Source: Pseudomonas sp. FP453 (GTDB lineage Bacteria > Pseudomonadota > Gammaproteobacteria > Pseudomonadales > Pseudomonadaceae). Taken from it: a stretch of DNA of 64,000 bases. The notes under the pieces were generated by a model. The model was not told the origin of the DNA, made no database searches, and was given only the letters and a program-made list of their open reading frames with translations. Shown here piece after piece: positions 58,656 to 64,000 of the stretch; the first letter of the stretch is position 1, and every line of letters begins with the position of its first letter. The stretch covers positions 4,034,501-4,098,500 of the forward strand of contig NZ_CP117435.1 of NCBI RefSeq assembly GCF_030687495.1, read 5' to 3'. The translations under genes were made by a program, and so were the position numbers.

Positions 58656-59216
58656 ATGAGCAACTACATGTACAAGACCACCGCCCCTGCCGTGGTTGCT
58701 GCGGTAATCGCCTGGGTCGCCAAACGCAAAGAGTGGGACGCACAGCGCACCAAGCTTGGCCAGGTGTTTGGCGGATCTGCCTCGCCGATGCGGTCAGGTA
58801 GTCGAAGCTACGTCGGCGGCGTGAAGATCAGCGCCAGCAGGGATTTGGATGTGCATTGGTGCCGCCCCGATCAGTACGACTACCGCGCACTGCGCTCCAG
58901 TGCCAAGCCCGCTAAAGGTACGCCGAAAGAAGCACGGGCCGCTCAGGTTGCCGAGCATGAGCGCCTGTCGGCACTGTGGAAGGAGCATTGCCCGGCCAGC
59001 ATCGACATGGACGAAGCCTGGGAGTCGATTGGACTGAGCCCGGGTGCCCTGTGGATGTGCGGCGGAGTGTTCTTCGAGCTGGATGGGGTCGTTTACCTAA
59101 ATCTCGGCATCAGGCTTGAGGATGGACACGAGAGCATCGAGGGCGCAGCCGAAATCCTCGGCAGCGAGTTTGAAGCGGCGCGCCAACTGGCGTTAAGCCA
59201 GCGACAGGATGCCTAA
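58656..59216 (+). CDS. Hypothetical early phage protein (186 aa)
   Basis: ATG 58656 has GGAG nine bases upstream. Short hydrophobic N-terminal stretch (TTAPAVVAAVIAWVAKRKEW), then a charged central part and an alpha/beta C-terminal part (LWMCGGVFFELDGVVYLNLG). It lies between two minus-strand cassettes. No family recognised. Confidence 0.7.
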   Translation: MSNYMYKTTAPAVVAAVIAWVAKRKEWDAQRTKLGQVFGGSASPMRSGSRSYVGGVKISASRDLDVHWCRPDQYDYRALRSSAKPAKGTPKEARAAQVAEHERLSALWKEHCPASIDMDEAWESIGLSPGALWMCGGVFFELDGVVYLNLGIRLEDGHESIEGAAEILGSEFEAARQLALSQRQDA

Positions 59217-59222
59217 TGCCGG

Positions 59223-59465
59223 CTACTTAACGCCCTGTTGAAATCCGGGTTTCGATTCGAGAGGAAATGGTCGAAACGCAGCTAAGTTCTGATTGAGGTA
59301 AGCCGCAATTTCCTTTGCCTTTTTCAGGTCTGTTCCAGGGTTCAGATCAAAAGCTGGGGGATCTTCTGGAAGGCCGGGGATATTGTCGTGAAACTCCATG
59401 TTCAAGCATGGAACACCATCACCTGATTCTTTGACTGTGAAAACGATTCTGGTCTTGTAGCTCAT
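59223..59465 (-). CDS. Small minus-strand hypothetical protein (80 aa)
   Basis: ATG 59465 follows AAGGAG. Predicted alpha/beta (SYKTRIVFTVKESGDGVPCL, DLKKAKEIAAYLNQNLAAF). The shared 36-bp leader (59481-59516) lies just upstream. It is convergent with the 186-aa gene, ends six bases from it, and is AT-richer. Function unknown; candidate moron. Confidence 0.7.
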   Translation of the reverse strand: MSYKTRIVFTVKESGDGVPCLNMEFHDNIPGLPEDPPAFDLNPGTDLKKAKEIAAYLNQNLAAFRPFPLESKPGFQQGVK

Positions 59466-59480
59466 CGCAAAACTCCTTGA

Positions 59481-59516
59481 TCCGGCTCCATGCCGGTCAG
59501 CCGTAATAGCCCACCC
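59481..59516 (-). repeat. Shared 36-bp leader, copy 2 (before 80-aa gene)
   Basis: Second copy of the block at 58565-58600. It contains a nine-codon open frame (MEPDQGVLR) ending in an ATGA overlap with the 80-aa gene. A 9-bp hairpin (CCACCCTCA / TGAGGGTGG, 59511-59538) overlaps its right end. Confidence 0.75.
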
Positions 59517-59559
59517 TCACCTATTCCGATGAGGGTGGTCAATAACTTACAGTTGAATG

Positions 59560-59736
59560 TCAGCCCTTCTTGCCTGACTGCGCATTTCCTCGATCGCCAC
59601 CCGAGACTTTTCCGGTTGTACTTGGCCAGTTTCCTCCCGGCCCTGAATGGCTTGATGGGCCGCGGGATGAACTGCCCGAACCCTTCCCTGAACCGCTAGA
59701 GCCACCCGCTCCTTTACCACTGCCACTTTTCGACAT
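59560..59736 (-). CDS. Small Ser/Gly/Lys-rich protein (58 aa), paralogue of 32717-32860
   Basis: ATG 59736 has a perfect AAGGAGG site. The product starts MSKSGSGKGAGGSSGSGKGS and has the conserved block NWPSTTGKVSGGDRGNA near its end, shared with the 47-aa protein at the left end of the prophage. No signal or membrane segment. A longer open frame on the opposite strand is Pro-rich and is its shadow. Function unknown. Confidence 0.75.
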   Translation of the reverse strand: MSKSGSGKGAGGSSGSGKGSGSSSRGPSSHSGPGGNWPSTTGKVSGGDRGNAQSGKKG

Positions 59737-59876
59737 GTTGACCTCCTTGGATATGGGAACCGCCCCTGAAGGGTAGGCTATTCCCCGGATACGCCAAGGC
59801 CACTGGTCTGCTTGCCATCTCCCCTATCAACGAATCACGCCAGCCGGCGAGGCAGGCGCACGCTTGGAGATAACTC

Positions 59877-60267
59877 ATGAGCACCTTTGCAGTGTTTGGA
59901 ATGACCCTTGATGTCGCCAAGACCGAGGCCCGCAAGAAAACGGCCGGCACCCGGAAGAACCCAAAGGCACCGGGCGGCGTCGAACCGATCCCCGAAGCTG
60001 AATGGCTGGAGCTGGTCGCCAAGCGCACCGAGAAGATAATGGGGGGGGGGTACGGTCCGCCAGCTCTCGCCGCTCTTCGACGCTCCGCAGTACGCCGAGC
60101 AGTTCATTGAGCTGGCCCGCAAGACCCTGAGGTGCCGCGATATGCAGATCCGGGCCAAGGCCGTGCTGGCGGACGCCAAAGGCAAGCCGATCATCAACCC
60201 GAAGACTAAAGCGCCTCGAGTAGGCTTTTCGCAGTGGCCTCCGAAGCAAGAAGATCAAGCGGCATGA
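59877..60267 (+). pseudogene. Early phage gene frameshifted at a G10 tract
   Basis: ATG 59877 (GGAG upstream) opens MSTFAVFGMTLDVAKTEARK and runs to AKRTEKIMGG. Ten consecutive G at 60041-60050 then shift it out of frame. With nine G the protein would continue TVRQLSPLFDAPQYAEQFIE to PPKQEDQAA at 60267, 129 residues in all; the span is 3n+1. The intact product is a basic phage protein of unknown function. A slippery G tract could also switch the gene on and off. Confidence 0.75.
60041..60050 (+). repeat. G10 homopolymer inside the frameshifted early gene
   Basis: Ten G in a row, the longest homopolymer noticed in the window. Nine or twelve would restore the frame. The length may vary between cells or be a sequencing error. 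Confidence 0.8.
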
Positions 60268-60298
60268 ATCCATGAGGATTGTCGATTAGCTCACTCAT
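60206..60298 (-). CDS. Possible 30-aa peptide downstream of the 86-aa gene
   Basis: ATG 60298 lies three bases after the stop of the 86-aa gene; product MSELIDNPHGFMPLDLLASE then ATAKSLLEAL. It has no Shine-Dalgarno of its own and overlaps the end of the frameshifted plus-strand gene, so it would depend on coupling. Low confidence. Confidence 0.35.
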   Translation of the reverse strand: MSELIDNPHGFMPLDLLASEATAKSLLEAL

Positions 60299-60301
60299 AT
60301 C

Positions 60302-60562
60302 TCAGTAGCGGCTGTTCGGCACCGGGCTGTATCCCGGCTCGAAGGTTTGGGCATAGGCGATGATCTGCTCCAGCGCCTCTTTACGACTACTCACTGGAGC
60401 CATCTGAGCTTTTTTTGCTCGAGAAAAACCGCCCCCATGATGGCTGATATCCCAGATAAAGCCTTCCGAACCATCAATATCCTTTGTAATTCGGGCATGC
60501 ACAGTGTGACCAGAAACATCCAAAACAAAGCTGGAAACGACTTCTCGAATTTCTACTGACAT
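60302..60562 (-). CDS. Small minus-strand hypothetical protein (86 aa)
   Basis: ATG 60562 follows AAGGAG. Beta-rich N-terminal half (VSSFVLDVSGHTVHARITKD, GFIWDISHHGGGFSRAKKAQ) and a C-terminal helix (RKEALEQIIAYAQTFEPGY). Opposite in strand to flanking early genes. Function unknown; candidate moron. Confidence 0.7.
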   Translation of the reverse strand: MSVEIREVVSSFVLDVSGHTVHARITKDIDGSEGFIWDISHHGGGFSRAKKAQMAPVSSRKEALEQIIAYAQTFEPGYSPVPNSRY

Positions 60563-60637
60563 TCTTCGATCTCCTTATGAAAGACCGAATTTTACCTCAT
60601 TTTTCATAGCCTGTTTTTGAGCCAGGAGAGCAGCTGA

Positions 60638-61591
60638 ATGCCTATCACCTATGGAAGCGTGTGCAGCGGCATCGAAGCTGCGACTCAGGCCTGGCACCCG
60701 CTGGGCATGCGCGCCGCCTGGTTCGCTGAGATTGAGCCGTTCCCCTCGGCGGTTCTGGCCCACCACTACGCCAACGTGCCGAACCACGGCGACATGACGA
60801 AGCTGGCCGCCCTGGTGCTGGCCGGCAAGATCCCGGCGCCAGACGTACTGGTCGGCGGCACCCCGTGCCAGGCCTTCTCGGTTGCAGGCATGCGTGAAGG
60901 TCTCACCGACCCGCGCGGCGCCCTCACCATCAAATACGTGGAGCTTGCAGATGCAGTTGACTATGTTCGCGCCGGCCAGCGAAAGCCCGCCAGCGTTATC
61001 GTCTGGGAGAACGTCCCCGGCGTCCTCAGCGACAAAGGGAACGCCTTCGGATGCTTTCTTGGCGCGCTTGCTGGGGAAGACTGCGAGCTGCAGCCTCCAG
61101 GGAAAAAATGGCAGGACGCTGGTTGTGTGTATGGACCCAAAAGAACAATCGCGTGGCGGGTCCTGGACGCCCAATATTTCGGCCTGGCCCAACGGCGCCG
61201 TCGTGTGTTCGTTGTCGCAAGTGCTCGAAACGGGTTCGATCCCGCCGAGGTACTTTTTGAGCGCGAAGGCACTCGCCGGGATAGCCCGCCGGGATGGCCG
61301 GCGAAGCTTGCACTTCACCCTACTCTCACGGCACAAGGGGGGGGCTCTCTCGATGATAGAGAGGCATATGTGCTGGAGCCCGAAGGCGTCCGCCGGACCA
61401 GCGTGATCGAATGGGAGCGCTGCCAAGGCTTCCGCGATAACTACACGCAGATCCCTTGGCGCGGCAAGCCTGCCAGCGAATGCCCAGACGGCCCACGTTA
61501 TAAGGCGATTGGCAACAGCAAGGCCGTCACCGTGGTTCGCTGGATCGGCCGACGCCTCCTGCAACAACTCAAAACCAGCCGGCCCGGCTGA
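60638..61591 (+). CDS. DNA (cytosine-5) methyltransferase
   Basis: This 317-residue C5-methyltransferase has motif I SVCSGIEAA, motif IV with catalytic Cys77 in GGTPCQAFS, motif VI ENV (124-126), motif VIII QRRRR (185-189) and motif X YKAIGNS near the C-terminus. No restriction endonuclease is adjacent, so it is probably a solitary phage enzyme that masks phage DNA. A G8 tract at 61337-61344 lies in frame. ATG 60638 has a GGAG site. Confidence 0.93.
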   Translation: MPITYGSVCSGIEAATQAWHPLGMRAAWFAEIEPFPSAVLAHHYANVPNHGDMTKLAALVLAGKIPAPDVLVGGTPCQAFSVAGMREGLTDPRGALTIKYVELADAVDYVRAGQRKPASVIVWENVPGVLSDKGNAFGCFLGALAGEDCELQPPGKKWQDAGCVYGPKRTIAWRVLDAQYFGLAQRRRRVFVVASARNGFDPAEVLFEREGTRRDSPPGWPAKLALHPTLTAQGGGSLDDREAYVLEPEGVRRTSVIEWERCQGFRDNYTQIPWRGKPASECPDGPRYKAIGNSKAVTVVRWIGRRLLQQLKTSRPG

Positions 61592-61652
61592 GAGAGTCGG
61601 CCAAGTTGACCAGGGCGTTCATCAGTTCAATTACCAGTATCAATAGTTTCAT
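61569..61652 (-). CDS. 27-aa hydrophobic peptide with structured 5' leader (possible type I toxin)
   Basis: ATG 61652 has AAGGTG eight bases upstream. The peptide starts MKLLILVIELMNALVNLADS and ends LSRAGWF: an N-terminal hydrophobic helix and a short polar/aromatic end. The ribosome-binding site and start lie in the 3' arm of a long hairpin (61651-61710), and a four-codon frame (MGHP) opens the 5' arm. The gene overlaps the end of the methyltransferase gene by 23 bp. Size, hydrophobicity and buried start recall type I toxins; no antisense RNA was identified. Confidence 0.5.
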   Translation of the reverse strand: MKLLILVIELMNALVNLADSLSRAGWF

Positions 61653-61710
61653 GGGGCACCTTAAGGAAGAGAAGCACCAAGGATTTTTTCCTTAGTTATG
61701 GGTGCCCCAT
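61651..61710 (-). promoter_or_regulatory. Long inverted repeat sequestering the start of the 27-aa peptide
   Basis: ATGGGGCACC (61651-61660) pairs with GGTGCCCCAT (61701-61710), and TAAGGAA (61662-61668) with TTCCTTA (61688-61694). On the minus-strand RNA the second outer arm carries the Shine-Dalgarno and AT of the start codon. Confidence 0.7.
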
Positions 61711-61716
61711 TAATTC

Positions 61717-61749
61717 AAGCCCAGCACTGCCATTCCTCTTGGGCTTTTT
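61717..61749 (+). terminator. Plus-strand terminator after the methyltransferase
   Basis: AAGCCCA and TGGGCTT pair around a 16-base loop, followed by five T. Confidence 0.65.
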
Positions 61750-61796
61750 CCACTCCCCCACTCCACCGCCCGGGCATGGCCCGGCAAGGACTCCCC

Positions 61797-62213
61797 GTGA
61801 AACGGATTTACCTGAGCGGCCCCATGACAGGCCTGCCCAGCCTCAACTTCGCCGCCTTCCACGCCATGACCACCAACTTGCGCGCCGACGGCCACACCGT
61901 CACCAACCCCGCCGAACTCAACCCCGACGGCGGCACCTGGAGCGACTGCATGCGCCGCGATATCGTCGCCCTGATGGACTGCGACACCGTGGCCACCCTG
62001 CCCGGTTGGGAGCATTCAAAGGGTGCACGCCTGGAAGTCCTGACAGCCGAACGCCTCGGCATGACGGTTGTGAATGCCCATGATCTGGTAAAGAGGAGCG
62101 CGGTTGTTTTAACCCTTGTCGTTCGCTTTGGAATTCGAAGCGCTCATGAGAGAGGTCCATGCTTCAAAGGCATCGAGGTGTTTTCTGACAGCATCGTCCC
62201 ACTCCTTACCTGA
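61797..62213 (+). CDS. DUF4406 (nucleoside 2-deoxyribosyltransferase-like) protein with hybrid C-terminus
   Basis: This product has 138 residues from GTG 61797 (AAGGA upstream). The first about 95 residues are DUF4406: KRIYLSGPMTGLPSLNFAAF, TNPAELNPDGGTW and LPGWEHSKGARLEVLTAERL. This fold is related to nucleoside deoxyribosyltransferases. From about 62100 the frame runs antisense through the minus-strand gene 62109-62315, giving a Ser/Val/Arg-rich tail unlike the family, so the natural end was probably displaced by that gene. Confidence 0.85.
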   Translation: MKRIYLSGPMTGLPSLNFAAFHAMTTNLRADGHTVTNPAELNPDGGTWSDCMRRDIVALMDCDTVATLPGWEHSKGARLEVLTAERLGMTVVNAHDLVKRSAVVLTLVVRFGIRSAHERGPCFKGIEVFSDSIVPLLT

Positions 62214-62315
62214 GACATTCTTCGATACCACCATCATCATCATTTTCGTGGTTTCAGCATCGAGCCTGACCAATAGCTCGTGTGCTCTAAATCTAAAATC
62301 GTCTAAGTCGCTCAT
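62109..62315 (-). CDS. Small minus-strand helical protein (68 aa)
   Basis: ATG 62315 (GGCGAG upstream). All-helical: FRFRAHELLVRLDAETTKMM, VSGKEWDDAVRKHLDAFEAW, ending SNSKANDKG. AT-richer than flanking genes and convergent with the DUF4406 gene, whose end it overlaps by 105 bp. Function unknown; candidate moron. Confidence 0.7.
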   Translation of the reverse strand: MSDLDDFRFRAHELLVRLDAETTKMMMMVVSKNVSGKEWDDAVRKHLDAFEAWTSLMSASNSKANDKG

Positions 62316-62492
62316 GCGCTCGCCTCGAAATTGGCCTATCCGGAGATGCCGGGTCGCGCCCATCAGGCAAATGACAGGCCACCAATGGAAAAGGTTCATT
62401 GACCGACTGCATTTCTAGTCGGCCCGATTTGAGCAAGCGTTACAACCCACACCCCCCCTTTAAAGTCAGCCGCTATAGCGGCAAGGATACCT

Positions 62493-62894
62493 ATGCGCCT
62501 GAAGAAAGCTGAGCGCGAAAAAGTGCGCCTGAAGTACGGCGGGCACTGCGCCTACTGCGGTGTGGTGCTGGGTGACCGGTGGCACGCCGACCACTTGGCG
62601 CCGGTAGTGCGCGAGCTGCTTTCAAAGCAGACCGCCGCCGGCACCTGGAAGCTGGTGTCGGGCAAGCCGCTACGGCCTGAGCATGACGTGCTGGAGAACA
62701 TGATGCCGGCCTGCGCGCCCTGCAACATCAGCAAGGGCGGCCAAACCCTGGAAGGCTGGCGCAGCTGGATCTCAAGACACGTCGAGTCGCTGAACAACTA
62801 CACCCCAATTTACCGCCTGGCCAAGGCATATGGCCTGATCGCCGAGACAGGCGCGCCGGTGGTTTTCCACTTCGAAAAGGAGCAGCAGCCATGA
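62493..62894 (+). CDS. HNH endonuclease
   Basis: This 133-residue HNH nuclease has Cys pair CAYC, catalytic WHADHLAPV, then NMMPACAPCNISKGG with the second Cys pair and Asn. ATG 62493 follows AAGGAT. It lies in the early operon near xis/int; it may be a recombination nuclease or a homing-type enzyme. Its stop overlaps an 18-aa frame. Confidence 0.88.
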   Translation: MRLKKAEREKVRLKYGGHCAYCGVVLGDRWHADHLAPVVRELLSKQTAAGTWKLVSGKPLRPEHDVLENMMPACAPCNISKGGQTLEGWRSWISRHVESLNNYTPIYRLAKAYGLIAETGAPVVFHFEKEQQP

Positions 62895-62947
62895 TCGCCA
62901 CCCTCTGGTTCGCCTACGTGTTCATCTACAAGGGGCCAAGGCCATGA
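62891..62947 (+). CDS. 18-aa hydrophobic peptide linking two early genes
   Basis: ATG 62891 has AAGGAG nine bases upstream, overlaps the HNH stop (ATGA) and its own stop overlaps the next start (ATGA). Product MIATLWFAYVFIYKGPRP. It may be a true micro-protein or serve only to carry ribosomes to the next gene. Confidence 0.5.
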   Translation: MIATLWFAYVFIYKGPRP

Positions 62948-63267
62948 CAGACCATGAGCTGTTACGGCTGTCAGCAAAGGCCATGGCCTTCGAACTGGAA
63001 TACCGACACGGGAGCGATGCCTTCTACTACGACGATCCAGAATCCGGTCGTGAGCAATGGCAGCCACTCAGTGATGACGTCCAAGCCATGCGCCTGGCGG
63101 TAGACCTTCAGCTCAGCATCCTCTGGTTCACCAACCTGCAGTACGTGATGGTCGAGCGGCGCGGCTTCGGCGAGAACATCGGCTGGACCGATGACGAGGA
63201 TCGAGGTGGCGCTCTCCGCCAAGCTATCACCGTCGTAGCAGCGCAAATCGGCAGCACGCTTCCCTAA
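62944..63267 (+). CDS. Hypothetical early phage protein (107 aa)
   Basis: ATG 62944 is preceded by AAGG and coupled to the 18-aa frame. Mostly helical, acidic (LLRLSAKAMAFELEYRHGSD, AMRLAVDLQLSILWFTNLQY, RQAITVVAAQIGSTLP). Similar proteins are common before xis in Pseudomonas prophages; function unknown. Confidence 0.7.
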   Translation: MTDHELLRLSAKAMAFELEYRHGSDAFYYDDPESGREQWQPLSDDVQAMRLAVDLQLSILWFTNLQYVMVERRGFGENIGWTDDEDRGGALRQAITVVAAQIGSTLP

Positions 63268-63340
63268 ACCCAATCCCCCTACATGCCTGCCGGTGAGCGG
63301 CGGGCGACCTCATGCCGCCAAGCAAGGAAAGGAGCACCCA

Positions 63341-63553
63341 ATGAAAAGAGAGCTGATCAAAATCAGTGAGTTCCAGCGCCGGCGCTGGGGAGAGAATGGA
63401 ACGCCCCAGTGCCCTCAAGCCATACGCAACCACATCCGGAATGGAGCAGTGCCGGGCGAGCAGATCGGGAAACTCTGGTACGTTGATTGGACCGCATTTA
63501 CTCGCTCGGACGGAAACGACCTGGTGGCGATGGTATTGAAAGGAGCTGCATGA
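63341..63553 (+). CDS. Excisionase-like protein (Xis)
   Basis: This 70-residue basic protein starts at ATG 63341 (AAAGGAG upstream): MKRELIKISEFQRRRWGENG, then CPQAIRNHIRNGAVPGEQIG and LWYVDWTAF, a winged-helix layout of small excisionases. It ends in an ATGA overlap with the integrase, the usual xis-int coupling. Confidence 0.85.
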   Translation: MKRELIKISEFQRRRWGENGTPQCPQAIRNHIRNGAVPGEQIGKLWYVDWTAFTRSDGNDLVAMVLKGAA

Positions 63554-64000
63554 TGGTCCCTCGGCCGCGCAACAAGGCGAACAAGAACCTACCGCAGAAT
63601 CTTTACTTCGATGCGCGCCGGTCGACATATCGCTATCGCCGGCCGACCGATGGGAAGTGGTTCCAGTTCGGCGTCGATCGAATCAAAGCAATCGACGCCG
63701 CAAAACAACTGAACCTAGAGTTCATGCGCGGCGCTGACCTGGTCGGCGCAGTTCTCTCTGCTTCGTCGGCGTCGTTCGCCACATTCCTCGACACTTACGA
63801 GCGCGAAGTCCTTCCGCCGCGCGAGCTGGCCAAGGGAACCCTTGGTCTATATGCCGTGCACTTCCGACGCTTCCGCAAGCAGTTCGAAGGCAAGGCGGTC
63901 GACCAGATCACGATCCGCATGATCGCAGAGATGCTGGACGCAATTACGCCCCGCTCGGCGAACCAGTCCCGGGCGCTGCTGATCGACATTTTCAACCACG
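63550..64000 (+). CDS. Phage tyrosine integrase, N-terminal part, cut by window edge
   Basis: Starts at ATG 63550 (or 63553); 150 residues are visible before the window ends. The arm-binding region RRSTYRYRRPTDGKWFQFGV and the core-binding SAM-like region (FATFLDTYEREVLPPRELAK, LYAVHFRRFRKQFEGKAVDQ) are those of lambda-like integrases; the catalytic domain lies beyond 64000. It presumably recombines the tRNA-Pro(GGG) attachment site found at 32461. Confidence 0.92.
   Translation, partial: MMVPRPRNKANKNLPQNLYFDARRSTYRYRRPTDGKWFQFGVDRIKAIDAAKQLNLEFMRGADLVGAVLSASSASFATFLDTYEREVLPPRELAKGTLGLYAVHFRRFRKQFEGKAVDQITIRMIAEMLDAITPRSANQSRALLIDIFNH

Larger units (their letters stand above)
32461..64000. 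mobile_element. Defective lambdoid siphovirus-type prophage in tRNA-Pro(GGG), right end outside window
   Basis: The element runs from the tRNA fragment to an excisionase and a truncated integrase at the right edge. It has the lambdoid plan: divergent cro/cI-like immunity genes, O/P-type replication genes with iterons, antiterminator Q, holin, terminase, portal, K/I/J-type tail genes, endolysin and spanins. Head genes, tail tube and most of the tape measure are missing (fusion near 44050), and three genes carry single-base frameshifts, so it cannot make virions on its own. Many short unknown genes are interspersed. Confidence 0.93.

Noticed and set aside
59570..59776. Proline-rich 68-codon plus-strand frame
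   Set aside because: It is the antisense of the Ser/Gly-rich small gene, which has a perfect ribosome-binding site and a related copy at 32717. The same antisense pattern at 32671-32856 arises from the conserved sense sequence.

Overview
The window looks like a chromosomal segment of a fluorescent-group Pseudomonas. The reasons are the high-GC codon use, many TonB-dependent receptors next to ABC importers, and REP-type inverted repeats built on the GTGGGAGC(G/T)GGCTTGCC core. All family assignments come from reading motifs; no database search was run.

Positions 1-32460 are host chromosome made of nutrient-uptake operons. (1) 1-8918, minus strand: a seven-gene run with two TonB-dependent receptors (one running off the left edge), a polar amino-acid ABC importer, a flavin amine oxidase and a RidA enamine/imine deaminase. 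This suggests import and oxidative deamination of an amine or amino-acid derivative. (2) 9425-15105: a LacI-type regulator divergent from a TonB receptor, a bacterial-luciferase-like monooxygenase and an SsuA-like binding protein, with a perfect palindromic operator between them. This is probably organosulfur acquisition. (3) 15216-21533: a complete FecBCDE-type ferric-siderophore importer with a receptor carrying an N-terminal signalling (STN) domain. (4) 21615-24714: LysR regulator, SnoaL-like protein, Old Yellow Enzyme and an Lrp/AsnC regulator. (5) 24861-25606: a tandem array of five 145-bp REP-containing units plus a partial sixth. (6) 25637-30401: GntR regulator, amino-acid ABC importer and a gamma-glutamyltransferase-like enzyme without signal peptide. 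(7) 30752-32178: a DUF115-like protein and a secreted glycine-zipper protein.

From 32461 to the right edge lies a lambdoid siphovirus-type prophage inserted in a tRNA-Pro(GGG) gene. The 3' 48 bases of the tRNA and its terminator remain at the left end; xis and int lie at the right edge, so the other att site and the reconstituted tRNA should be just beyond 64000. The immunity region is at about 54.1-55.1 kb (Cro-like on minus, self-cleaving CI-like repressor on plus). The minus-strand operon runs CII-like, Rha/KilAC, O with iterons, P, YbcO-like nuclease, a second tyrosine recombinase, Q, holin, HNH, terminase, portal, tail genes, endolysin and nested spanins. The plus-strand early operon starts from a near-consensus promoter followed by a boxA-like site and runs through TerB, small unknown genes, a cytosine methyltransferase, DUF4406, HNH, xis and int.

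The prophage is defective. The portal reading frame appears fused to a probable tape-measure C-terminus, so protease, capsid, connectors and tail tube are absent. The tail-tip gene and a second tail gene each carry one extra base in a homopolymer, and an early gene is broken at a G10 tract. Regulation, replication, lysis and integration genes look intact, and two LexA boxes tie short genes to the SOS response.

The least familiar material is a series of short minus-strand genes between the plus-strand early genes (56.5-62.3 kb). They include a two-TM protein with a 44-aa partner, a Ser/Gly-rich small protein with a paralogue at the opposite end of the prophage, and a 27-aa hydrophobic peptide whose ribosome-binding site lies inside a long 5' hairpin.
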